A stretch of DNA of 26,774 nt, taken from positions 1 through 26,774 of the forward strand of contig JAREAJ010000002.1 in assembly GCA_029240395.1 (NCBI GenBank), written 5' to 3'. The notes beneath the pieces are model-generated. The model saw nothing but the letters and a program-made list of their open reading frames with translations, made no database searches and had not been told where the DNA came from. This document shows positions 7,037 to 13,346 of this stretch, in pieces (position 1 is the stretch's first letter; every line of letters starts with the position of its first letter). This DNA comes from Nitrososphaeraceae archaeon (lineage in GTDB: Archaea > Thermoproteota > Nitrososphaeria > Nitrososphaerales > Nitrososphaeraceae). Both the position numbers and the translations under genes were made by a program.

Positions 7037-7798
7037 TTATCTAAAGAGATCTTTTTCCTTAGCCCGAATCAATTCATTAATTGAGCTATTCTCCGACTTC
7101 TTATAATCATATCCCCGGACAATTGCGATTGGTACACAAATTGATTTCCCCATTACTAACTCTGCTGCAGACGCGAGTTCGTCGACTATAGCAATTTCAG
7201 TAACTTTGAGCGTTTTTCCATACATATCTTTCTCTCCTATGTAGCTTTTGACCGGATTTAAACCCGCTATGCCTATTGCTACATTGGTCTGGCCATTCCT
7301 GAATGGTCTTCCGAAACTGTCAGTTATTATTACTGCAATTTCTCTATTTGTTTTTTTCCTCAACATTTTCATAATCTGTTTCGCAGACGCGTCAGGATCA
7401 TCAGGAAGCAACAATGCGTTTTGGTCACTATCCATAATATTGCTCTGATCTATGCCAGCATTGGCACATACAAAGCCATGTTTAGTTTCAGTAATTATAA
7501 CTCCGTTTGATACCCTTATGATACTCTTGGATTGTCTTAAAATCAATTCTGTCACCCTTGGGTCTTTTCCGGAAGCCTTTGCTAGTCTTAGCGCAAAGTC
7601 AGATGGAACCAATGAGTTCAAGGGTACAATTTGACTTTCCGCCTTGGAAACTATTTTCTGAGCTATTACGACAATATCTCCATCGTTAAGCTTTATTTTT
7701 TGGGAGATCGTGGAATGTAGAATTAAGTCATATAACCTGTCACCAGGCATGACATCTCTTGTGATTTTGACAGGAATAACTCTTATCTCCTGTTTCAA
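7037..7798 (-). CDS. cofE: Coenzyme F420-0:L-glutamate ligase
   Basis: CofE adds the L-glutamate tail to F420-0 in a GTP-dependent reaction, finishing the deazaflavin cofactor. The 253 residues match the archaeal family in length and layout. The N-terminal strand IRVIPVKI is followed by VMPGDRLYDLI, then GDIVVIAQKIVSKAE at about 40-54, and the signature SFGRPFRNGQTNVAIGIAGL in the second half, where phosphate and metal-binding residues of the family lie. The start is TTG at 7798. A TATA-like TAATTATTTTAG on the minus strand at 7824-7835 is about 30 bases upstream, giving a leader of only about 4 bases. That box sits in the 53-base gap after the HAD gene, so the two genes can be transcribed separately as well as together. 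Confidence 0.93.
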   Translation of the reverse strand: MKQEIRVIPVKITRDVMPGDRLYDLILHSTISQKIKLNDGDIVVIAQKIVSKAESQIVPLNSLVPSDFALRLAKASGKDPRVTELILRQSKSIIRVSNGVIITETKHGFVCANAGIDQSNIMDSDQNALLLPDDPDASAKQIMKMLRKKTNREIAVIITDSFGRPFRNGQTNVAIGIAGLNPVKSYIGEKDMYGKTLKVTEIAIVDELASAAELVMGKSICVPIAIVRGYDYKKSENSSINELIRAKEKDLFR

Positions 7799-7823
7799 AT
7801 TGCGGTAAGTAATAATGTGAGGG

Positions 7824-7835
7824 CTAAAATAATTA
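7824..7835 (-). promoter_or_regulatory. TATA-like box of cofE
   Basis: The minus strand reads TAATTATTTTAG, centred about 31 bases before the TTG start. It supports TTG as the true start and gives cofE its own promoter downstream of the HAD gene. Confidence 0.4.
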
Positions 7836-7851
7836 CCTATAGAGTTTTATT

Positions 7852-8505
7852 TTACTGTGTGCTTGCCAGTACCGCGTTACCAAACTTTTTTTCCAGTAGA
7901 TTAAGCAATAAGGACAGATCCCGTATCTCCAGCACCGCGTCAGACCTTTCTTTGACTTTTTCCACAGGACAGAAGCCAACTGTATAACCAGCGATATCAA
8001 ATAAGCTCAAGTCATTGGCTCCGTCTACTACAACAACCGTATCAGACCTGTTAACTCTCCAGTCTTTTATCGCAGGCATAACAGCCGCAGCCTTGTCAGA
8101 AGTTACATTCATTTTCAAGTCTACTAACTTGCCATTCTCAAAGATTAATTCGTTACAAAAGATCTTGTCTAATCCTAGATCTCCTTTCAGTCTGTCAGTA
8201 ATTATTGAGAATCCACCAGACACGGCTATCATACGCCAGCCAGCTCGCTTTAGTGAGGAGCATAGCTCCTTCGCTCCTGGCATTATCTCTAGGTTCTCAG
8301 CAATCCTTGTTGCATCTTCTAAGCTTATGCCCTTTAAGGCTGAAACCCTTCTTCTCAGCCCTTCCTCCCAATTAATCTCTCCTCTTATGCCCTGCTTGGT
8401 AATTCGCCATATTTCTTCTTCCTTTTCTGGACCCATCAGCTGAGACAAGACCGGGAGGTACTCGGCGTTAAGAAGAACACCCTCCACGTCAAATATCACC
8501 AACAT
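7852..8505 (-). CDS. HAD-family phosphatase, SerB/ThrH-like
   Basis: A 217-residue HAD hydrolase of the phosphoserine phosphatase group. Motif I is FDVEGVLL with the nucleophile D6; the +2 residue is Glu8 where SerB normally has Asp. Motif II is SGGF at 96-99, motif III is the lysine of TSDK (K138), and motif IV is VDGANDLSLF with D161 and D165. A helical C1 cap at about residues 15-75 fits SerB-type enzymes. A DxE motif I is also found in ThrH, the phosphoserine:homoserine phosphotransferase, so the acceptor may be water or another alcohol. Phosphoserine as donor is an inference from family; the nearby cysteine synthase makes it plausible. ATG at 8505 is the first start, with a TATA-like box near 8541 on the minus strand. 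Confidence 0.82.
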   Translation of the reverse strand: MLVIFDVEGVLLNAEYLPVLSQLMGPEKEEEIWRITKQGIRGEINWEEGLRRRVSALKGISLEDATRIAENLEIMPGAKELCSSLKRAGWRMIAVSGGFSIITDRLKGDLGLDKIFCNELIFENGKLVDLKMNVTSDKAAAVMPAIKDWRVNRSDTVVVVDGANDLSLFDIAGYTVGFCPVEKVKERSDAVLEIRDLSLLLNLLEKKFGNAVLASTQ

Positions 8506-8525
8506 TCCTAGGCGCTTGACATGTT

Positions 8526-8621
8526 GACGTCGCGTATTCTATATTAAGTTTGTTTAAGAGAAGAATGGTAGGGTTTTATTAAAGAACAATACATTACATT
8601 TACATATCCAAACGCGACGTC
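8526..8621. repeat. Inverted pair GACGTCGCG / CGCGACGTC in the HAD upstream region
   Basis: GACGTCGCG at 8526-8534 and its exact reverse complement at 8613-8621 flank 78 bases. The first arm lies between the TATA-like box and the start of the HAD gene. Each arm contains the palindrome GACGTC. This could be a paired operator; no regulator is identified. Confidence 0.35.
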
Positions 8622-8723
8622 GACTCACTATTGTTCATAATACATCATCGAGCGGAGGCTCAACAACTTGATCTATATCAGATCGCATTACCACTAATTG
8701 GTTTTTGATGATTTTAGCAAGGG

Positions 8724-8731
8724 TGATATAC
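8724..8731 (+). promoter_or_regulatory. TATA-like box of the four-cysteine small protein
   Basis: TGATATAC is centred about 26 bases before the ATG at 8754. This favours that ATG over the in-frame TTG at 8742. Confidence 0.45.
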
Positions 8732-8753
8732 TCCTAGTGTATTGTGCTATCTA

Positions 8754-9041
8754 ATGAGCGAAAGTGTACAAACAAGATACACTGTACCTATCAAGGCGGT
8801 CGAAAAGGGAATCAAGCTGACGACTGAAGCAAAAGCGGAATTACAGAGTATAGGCATGATGGATGATAAGGGCAAGCTCAAACTTAAAGGGGTTAGTCCC
8901 AAGATGCTCAAAAGAATGAAGCTAGAAGCAGTTGATTGTCCGGTTCTAAAACAAGAAATTGGCTTTGTTCAGTGCTATGTTTGCAAGAATTTTAATAGCC
9001 GAATAACTGGCGAAGTTAACTGCAGAGGAGATCCGCTGTAA
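8754..9041 (+). CDS. Small four-cysteine protein (95 aa), unknown function
   Basis: I do not recognise a named family. The first 60 residues are basic and helical (KLTTEAKAELQSIG, KLKLKGVSPKMLKRMK). The C-terminal third carries four cysteines: C62 in VDCPVLK, C74 and C77 in QCYVCKN, and C90 in VNCRGDPL. This C-x11-C-x2-C-x12-C arrangement could bind zinc or an Fe-S cluster. Phrases such as DCPVLKQEIGFVQCYVCKNF resemble small cysteine-rich modules, but no match is claimed. It ends 36 bases before the proS start on the same strand and may share its transcript. The ATG at 8754 is supported by a TATA-like box 26 bases upstream; an in-frame TTG at 8742 would add four residues. Confidence 0.75.
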   Translation: MSESVQTRYTVPIKAVEKGIKLTTEAKAELQSIGMMDDKGKLKLKGVSPKMLKRMKLEAVDCPVLKQEIGFVQCYVCKNFNSRITGEVNCRGDPL

Positions 9042-9077
9042 TATATGACGTCCCATCCCAGATAATATACAACCCAC

Positions 9078-10541
9078 GTGACGCTATTGGACAGTCGGAA
9101 GCCACTCGGTATTTCAGTAAAAAAAATCGAGGATTTCTCTGAGTGGTATCTTCAGGCTGTATTAAAAGGAGAGCTGTTAGACTACGGACCGGTTAAAGGC
9201 TTCATAGTGCTTCGTCCTTACGGATACAGAATATGGACTATTCTAAGTGAAATCTTGGATAAGATCTTAATTGCTACAGGTCATGAAAACGGATTTCTTC
9301 CTCTGCTGATTCCAGAAAAAATCCTCGCAAAGGAAAAACAGCACTTTTCGGGATTCAACCCGGAGGTATACTGGGTGACAGCGGCTGGAAACAACCCCTT
9401 GTCAGAAAGACTCGCGTTGAGGCCCACATCTGAAGCTATTGCCTACTCGACATTTTCCAATTGGATTAAAAGCTACAGGGACCTGCCTCTGAAAATGAAT
9501 TTCTGGAACAGCGCGCTACGTGCAGATATTAAAGGAACGAAACCTCTAATCCGGAGCTCAGAGTTCCTCTGGCAGGAAGGCCATACCGTTCATGAAAACA
9601 TGGATGAAGCGAAAAGCCAATCGCAGGAGATTTTAGAAGTATACCGGAAAATCATAGAAGAGGACTTGGCTATTCCCTGTATTGCAGGGTACAAGAGTGA
9701 AAAGGAAAAATTTGTTGGTGCGGAAGAAACTTTTACGCTAGAGGGCATAATGAGTGACGGAAAAGCGCTACAAATGGCTACTTCACATAACCTAGGCCAA
9801 AATTTCTCGAAGACATTTGGGATAAAATACCTTGGAAGGGACAACCAAGAACATTTTGCTTGGCAGACATCGTGGGGTCTTTCCTGGCGTCTCATTGGAG
9901 CCGTGGTTATGGTCCACGGTGACGACCGAGGAATAATACTACCTCCTAGAATAGCACCGATCCAAATCGTAATTGTTCCAATATTCAGGGATGAGGATGC
10001 ACATGATGTGAAGCGATCAGCAGTCGAAATTGGGACTATTTTGAGAAGCAATAAGCTGAGGATCCTAGTTGATGACCGGGATGAGTACACTTCAGGGTGG
10101 AAATTTAATGAATGGGAATTGAAGGGAGTACCGCTCCGCGTCAATATTGGAAAAAGAGACATAGCTAAGGGAGAGTTGGAATTAGTAAGAAGGGACACAC
10201 GTGAAAGAATTTATTGCAAACGTGATGAATTAATGTTACGCGTTCCTAAGATATTGGATGAAATCCAAGGCAACCTGCTTATTCAAGCTAAGGCACTCTT
10301 GAATGGGTGTATTTCACAAGCAAATAGTTTGAATGCTCTAAAGTCCATCATAGATAGCAAAGGCGGGTTTGTTATGTGCGGATGGTGTGAGGATCAAGAG
10401 TGCGAGTTGCGGATTAAGGAAGCAACAGGTGCAGATATACGAGTAATCCCGTTTGTTGGACAGGATCTATCGCGATTTCCGACCTGCGTCTATTGCGAAA
10501 GTAAGGCCTCACGTGTTGCCATGTTTGCCCAGGCATATTGA
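9078..10541 (+). CDS. proS: Prolyl-tRNA synthetase, archaeal/eukaryotic type
   Basis: This class II synthetase charges tRNA-Pro. The 487 residues follow the archaeal type: no inserted editing domain, TSE at 117-119, motif 2 as RSSEFLWQEGHT at 159-170, and an ATP/proline site with HGDDRGIILPP followed by the anticodon-binding fold. The C-terminal domain has the zinc ligands C434, C437, C470 and C473 (CGWC and CVYC) and ends in Tyr (AQAY), as this type does. The start is GTG at 9078. A TATA-like GATAATATA at 9061-9069 is only about 12 bases upstream, too close for a leaderless start there. TTG at 9087 is an alternative, or transcription begins in the gene upstream. Confidence 0.95.
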   Translation: MTLLDSRKPLGISVKKIEDFSEWYLQAVLKGELLDYGPVKGFIVLRPYGYRIWTILSEILDKILIATGHENGFLPLLIPEKILAKEKQHFSGFNPEVYWVTAAGNNPLSERLALRPTSEAIAYSTFSNWIKSYRDLPLKMNFWNSALRADIKGTKPLIRSSEFLWQEGHTVHENMDEAKSQSQEILEVYRKIIEEDLAIPCIAGYKSEKEKFVGAEETFTLEGIMSDGKALQMATSHNLGQNFSKTFGIKYLGRDNQEHFAWQTSWGLSWRLIGAVVMVHGDDRGIILPPRIAPIQIVIVPIFRDEDAHDVKRSAVEIGTILRSNKLRILVDDRDEYTSGWKFNEWELKGVPLRVNIGKRDIAKGELELVRRDTRERIYCKRDELMLRVPKILDEIQGNLLIQAKALLNGCISQANSLNALKSIIDSKGGFVMCGWCEDQECELRIKEATGADIRVIPFVGQDLSRFPTCVYCESKASRVAMFAQAY

Positions 10542-10630
10542 ATGGAGTTTGGAACCGGAGTGAATCTAAATTGCCGCAGACGGTCTAGGCGTAAGAAGTG
10601 ACGCTGGCGAGCACTTTTGATATAACACTA

Positions 10631-10639
10631 GATATATAG
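10631..10639 (+). promoter_or_regulatory. TATA box of the DedA-family gene
   Basis: GATATATAG is centred 26 bases before the TTG at 10661. An ATG four bases before that TTG is in another frame and stops at once, so the box identifies TTG as a leaderless start. Confidence 0.55.
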
Positions 10640-10660
10640 GTTTACTGTCAGTTAATATGC

Positions 10661-11314
10661 TTGGTTAGCTTCGGCGAGATATTCGCGCTCTATGAAGGGC
10701 TCGGGTATCTAGGAATTCTGTTGATAAGTTTTATAGGTAGTGTCATAGTGTTCATCCCTGTTCCATACTTTCCGGTTCTGGTTACCGCAACTTTAAACCA
10801 AAGTTTCGATCCCCATGTAATTGCTTTCTCCAGTGCAGTAGGTGCAGTTGCCGCAAAGATGATAATATTCTATGGTAGCTATTATGGTAGGAACATACTT
10901 AGCAATAAGACAAAAAAAAGGATCTTGCCCTTACAAAAACTATTGAGCAAATACGGATGGGCGGGAGCATTCGTAGCCTCGGTAACCCCAATACCTGACG
11001 ACGTCGTGTACATCCCGCTTGGATTAGCAAAGTACAAACCATGGAAATTTGCTACAGCTGTCTTTGCAGGAAAGATGATTCTTAATGAAATGATAGTTGC
11101 AGGGACTATTTTTGTAGGGAGGCCCTTCGTAGACATGCTTTCATCAGAGGAGGTCAATCCTGTATATCTTGTATCCGGCGCTCTCATAAGCGCACTCATA
11201 TTGGGATTACTAATTTATTTTTCATTGAGAATAGATTGGTCAAAGGTTATCGGAAAATGGTTCCCCTGGACGCTTAATGAAGACAGCACAGACGCTGAGA
11301 AGGACAAGATATAG
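10661..11314 (+). CDS. DedA/SNARE-associated (VTT domain) membrane protein
   Basis: A 217-residue polytopic membrane protein of the DedA/VTT family, linked in bacteria and eukaryotes to lipid scrambling or undecaprenyl-phosphate recycling. It shows the family hallmarks: a first half with SFIGSVIVFIPVPYFPVL as a re-entrant-like segment, GAVAAKMIIFYGSYYGRN, and a second half with ASVTPIPDDVVYIPLGL followed by KFATAVFAGKMILNE. Two more helices close the protein (about 165-205), then a charged tail (STDAEKDKI). The start is TTG at 10661 because the TATA box is exactly 26 bases upstream. The substrate in an archaeon with isoprenoid lipids is unknown. The gene stands alone. Confidence 0.85.
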   Translation: MVSFGEIFALYEGLGYLGILLISFIGSVIVFIPVPYFPVLVTATLNQSFDPHVIAFSSAVGAVAAKMIIFYGSYYGRNILSNKTKKRILPLQKLLSKYGWAGAFVASVTPIPDDVVYIPLGLAKYKPWKFATAVFAGKMILNEMIVAGTIFVGRPFVDMLSSEEVNPVYLVSGALISALILGLLIYFSLRIDWSKVIGKWFPWTLNEDSTDAEKDKI

Positions 11315-11477
11315 TAAAACGGTGCTCATATTGTTTTGCCCTAAGATATAATATGTCTCTCCCGACAACAGGGGATAACCGGATGAGATATGATGCAATA
11401 GTCATCCTGTATTGCTCGTGAATCCTAATCGCTATCGTGCAGCCAATTCTGCATTTTAACACGTTTTTATTAGCTGA

Positions 11478-12293
11478 ATGCAAGTAAAATTCGTGGTCCC
11501 GCTGGAGGTACTTCGAGAAGCATGCAAAGAAGTATACGAGACAATGTTAGGTCTCATTGGAACCCCGGAAGGTAACCAACGACTAGGAATCGGGGCGGGC
11601 GGCGACCTGTCACGGAAGATAGATATCGAAGCCGAAGAGGCAGTCATTAGGACTGTCAGGAGATTTGGGCTCTGTCCTACAATTTTTGGTGAGGAATGCG
11701 GCACAGTCTCTGGAAAAGAGGGATATCTAGTTATTGATCCCATTGATGGGACTACTAATGCGGCTGCTGGCCTTCCCTTTTATTGCTGTTCTCTCGCATA
11801 TGCCTCGGAAAACAGACTGAGTTCAGTGGTGCACGCGGCCGTTATGGATCTATTTCGAGGTGAGCTTTTCGTCGCCACCAAGAACAAGGGAGCGTATCTG
11901 AATGATGTAAAAATCACTGCAAATAGCGAAGACCGAAAAGGTTCAGAATTGATTGTTGGCATGAATATTTCTCGTACTTCCTCACATGATATACATGCAC
12001 TTTCAAAATTAATCAAAATTTCTGATCATATCAGACTTTTTGGTGCTAACGCACTCGAACTTTGTTACCTCGCAAAGGGTTCTTTAGATGCGTATATTGA
12101 TCTGCGCGGCAAAATCAGAGCAACGGACATGGCAGCAGCATATTTGATCGTTAGAGAAGCAGGTGGAACAATTTACTCTCCTAAAGAACAGATGCTTGAC
12201 GCTAAGCTAGGAGCGAATTCAAAAATGTCCTTCATTGCTGTGAAGAACAGCGACGTCTATGATATCATACTCAAGACCCTAGAGACAAGATAA
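11478..12293 (+). CDS. suhB: Inositol-monophosphatase-family phosphatase (IMPase/FBPase)
   Basis: Mg2+-dependent Li+-sensitive phosphomonoesterase fold; archaeal members act on inositol-1-phosphate, fructose-1,6-bisphosphate or both. In 271 residues the metal ligands are GEE at 71-73, DPIDGTTN at 87-94 (D87, D90), and D217 in RATDMAAAYLI. D43 in GGDLSRKID fits the family's mobile loop. FYCCSLAYA and GAYLND match the core sheet. The start ATG at 11478 gives an N-terminus of normal length; a TATA-like ATTTTAAC near 11453 lies about 24 bases upstream. Substrate cannot be fixed from sequence. The gene is monocistronic and followed by an A-rich stretch and a tRNA on the other strand. Confidence 0.88.
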   Translation: MQVKFVVPLEVLREACKEVYETMLGLIGTPEGNQRLGIGAGGDLSRKIDIEAEEAVIRTVRRFGLCPTIFGEECGTVSGKEGYLVIDPIDGTTNAAAGLPFYCCSLAYASENRLSSVVHAAVMDLFRGELFVATKNKGAYLNDVKITANSEDRKGSELIVGMNISRTSSHDIHALSKLIKISDHIRLFGANALELCYLAKGSLDAYIDLRGKIRATDMAAAYLIVREAGGTIYSPKEQMLDAKLGANSKMSFIAVKNSDVYDIILKTLETR

Positions 12294-12314
12294 AAAAGAA
12301 GACTATTTTAGGAG

Positions 12315-12423
12315 CGCCCGGGCCGGGATTCGAACCCGGGTCGAAGGAGTGACAGTCCCCCATACTAGACCGGACTTTACGGTAACATACCCACTTGAAT
12401 GCATACCCCTATACTACCCGGGC
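12315..12423 (-). tRNA. tRNA-Asp (GTC) with a 36-nt insertion in the D loop
   Basis: Read on the minus strand, the acceptor GCCCGGG pairs with CCCGGGC and the discriminator is G, as in archaeal tRNA-Asp. The anticodon arm is GGGGA-CTGTCAC-TCCTT, anticodon GTC, uninterrupted. The T arm is CCGGG-TTCGAAT-CCCGG. The D stem is GTAT/GTAT with a G.U pair at each end, but the D loop is 45 bases. Removing 36 bases (12370-12405) leaves a normal 9-base loop AGGGGTCTA with GG in place. I could not find a clean bulge-helix-bulge for this insertion, and its ends can slide by one or two bases because flanking G and T are repeated. CCA is not encoded. Confidence 0.9.
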
Positions 12424-12447
12424 GCATTAGAAAAGCTTACTCAAGAG

Positions 12448-12456
12448 AATTAAAAT
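12448..12456 (-). promoter_or_regulatory. TATA-like box of tRNA-Asp
   Basis: The minus strand reads CATTTTAAT, centred about 29 bases before the first base of the mature tRNA. It predicts initiation almost at the mature 5' end. Confidence 0.45.
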
Positions 12457-12485
12457 GTTTTGTTACGACAATTGATGAGGGGATG

Positions 12486-12494
12486 TATAAAATT
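12486..12494 (+). promoter_or_regulatory. TATA box of tRNA-Lys
   Basis: TATAAAATT is centred 37 bases before the mature 5' end, predicting a leader of about 10 bases. Confidence 0.5.
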
Positions 12495-12526
12495 AAATTG
12501 CACTGTCAGCCCCGTACATTCTGTGT

Positions 12527-12612
12527 GGGCCCGTAGCTCAGCCAGGTAGAGTACCGGACTTTTATCCCGAGAAGAAATCCGGCTGTCTCGGGTTCGAATC
12601 CCGACGGGCCCG
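12527..12612 (+). tRNA. tRNA-Lys (TTT) with a 12-nt intron at position 37/38
   Basis: Acceptor GGGCCCG pairs with CGGGCCC, discriminator G. The D arm is GCTC/GAGT, the anticodon stem CCGGA/TCCGG and the T arm TCGGG-TTCGAAT-CCCGA. The loop reads CTTTTA, then 12 extra bases (12565-12576, TCCCGAGAAGAA), then A; the mature loop is CTTTTAA with anticodon TTT. The splice region folds as a bulge-helix-bulge. CTTT (32-35) pairs with GAAG of the intron, the bulges are TA^T and AA^A, each cut after its second base, and the outer helix is the anticodon stem. The inner helix is replaced by a 5-base loop. CCA is not encoded. Confidence 0.95.
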
Positions 12613-12677
12613 CTTCGTTTATGCCGTATTAATCCTCTTTACCGACTAGCCGAAATTATTAATCACAGAAGAATTTC

Positions 12678-12684
12678 TTTTTTT
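12678..12684 (+). terminator. T7 run downstream of tRNA-Lys
   Basis: Seven T in a row about 65 bases after the tRNA-Lys 3' end, a plausible archaeal terminator. It also abuts the TATA-like region of the next small ORF. Confidence 0.3.
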
Positions 12685-12714
12685 ACGAATTATTCGACGT
12701 AATTTTTGATACAT

Positions 12715-12900
12715 ATGACGGAATCTGTTTATGTTCTATTATTCTCTAGAGAATGCTGTCAATGTTTCCGAACATTAGAGGCCCTTCGTGGCGCAGCAGA
12801 TCGCGGTTCGACTCAATCGTGTCATGATCTTCCTAAGCAAATAGCTAAATCAGTAGCTCGACTAGGAGGTACGCCGTTCTGGTTGACTGCCCCTACCTGA
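12715..12900 (+). CDS. Putative tiny thioredoxin/glutaredoxin-like protein (61 aa), possibly degenerate
   Basis: The ORF begins MTESVYVLLFSRECCQC: a hydrophobic strand followed by a CxxC (C14 and C17) at the start of a helix, the beginning of a thioredoxin fold. Near the end, KQIAKSVARLGGTPFW has the Thr-Pro (T53-P54) in the place of the cis-proline. The middle (about residues 26-40) lacks a clear strand, and the protein stops seven residues after the proline, so the last strands and helix of the fold are absent. It may be a minimal redox protein, a remnant, or a chance ORF. The ATG at 12715 is about 25 bases after an AT-rich TTTACGAATTATT region. An in-frame TTG at 12706 would add three residues. 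Confidence 0.35.
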   Translation: MTESVYVLLFSRECCQCFRTLEALRGAADRGSTQSCHDLPKQIAKSVARLGGTPFWLTAPT

Positions 12901-13330
12901 CCCCCGTAGTGTTTAATTGCTTTATATCATCTAGTAACATTTCCGCCTAATAAGGACTCCATCGTTTACCTGTAGTTACTGCACCACGGTAACGGTCGGG
13001 TTCCCAAATGCAGTAACGACGCCGTTACCATGCAACGGTAACTCAACAAGTATAATTTGAATTAAAAGAACGGAAATTTACCCATGTCCGGATGCTCCAT
13101 GTTGTCCCGCTAAGACTCACCAATGGTTAGTATGTAAAGTAGTAGTATACGATACATGCTTGTTGCTGTGACAGTCATCGGAAATCCGAAGTAAGAACTT
13201 ATAGTAATTCTAAGCCTCGTAAGATGACCTTAACAAAGACAATCAACAAAACTAAAGTCGTACCGAGTATCACAGCGTCTAAGGATGTCGCTATGTTGAA
13301 TCAATATGCCACCTCCTTGGAATGCTATGG
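12901..13330. other. Gene-poor intergenic region
   Basis: Apart from the repeat cluster at 12975-13042 and a weak 40-codon ORF at 13224, I see no gene, RNA or mobile element here. AT-rich TATA-like sequences occur near 12920 and 13050-13065. There is no insertion-sequence end, tRNA fragment or attachment-site duplication that I could recognise. Confidence 0.5.
12975..13042. repeat. Cluster of nested inverted repeats around GGTAAC/GTTACC
   Basis: GTTACTGCA (12975-12983) is the exact inverse of TGCAGTAAC (13009-13017). Inside and beside it, GGTAACG (12988-12994) is the inverse of CGTTACC (13023-13029), and GTTACC (13024-13029) can also fold with GGTAAC (13037-13042) around a 7-base loop. The arrangement allows alternative hairpins or several binding half-sites. 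Confidence 0.5.
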
Positions 13331-13346
13331 TCATTGTCTGGAGTAG
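13224..13346 (+). CDS. Possible 40-residue small ORF overlapping the cbiA 3' end
   Basis: The ORF begins MTLTKTINKTKVVPSITASK and ends LECYGHCLE. It has no recognisable domain. TTATAG about 23 bases upstream could be a TATA box. Its last 16 bases overlap the cbiA 3' end on the opposite strand. This may be chance; it is recorded because the surrounding 430 bases are otherwise empty. Confidence 0.2.
   Translation: MTLTKTINKTKVVPSITASKDVAMLNQYATSLECYGHCLE

Noticed and set aside
8015..8443. Open frame of 142 codons antisense to the HAD gene
   Set aside because: Shadow of a gene with all four HAD motifs; Ser/Thr-rich translation with no family features.
8691..8731. C/D-box-like TTGATGA upstream of the four-cysteine protein
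   Set aside because: No D box follows at a suitable distance, and the region is better explained as the promoter of that gene.
9590..10198. Open frame of about 200 codons antisense to proS
   Set aside because: It lies wholly inside the clearly conserved proS coding sequence, and its translation is Ser-rich without domains, as expected of an antisense shadow.
11340..11477. Possible C/D-box small RNA before the inositol-phosphatase gene
   Set aside because: An ATGATG and a distant CTGA are present, but spacing is too long and no C'/D' pair is seen; GGATGA/TCATCC is only a weak hairpin.
12780..12830. tRNA-like fragment (GGTTCGACTC) near the small thioredoxin-like ORF
   Set aside because: No acceptor stem, D arm or anticodon stem could be formed around it.
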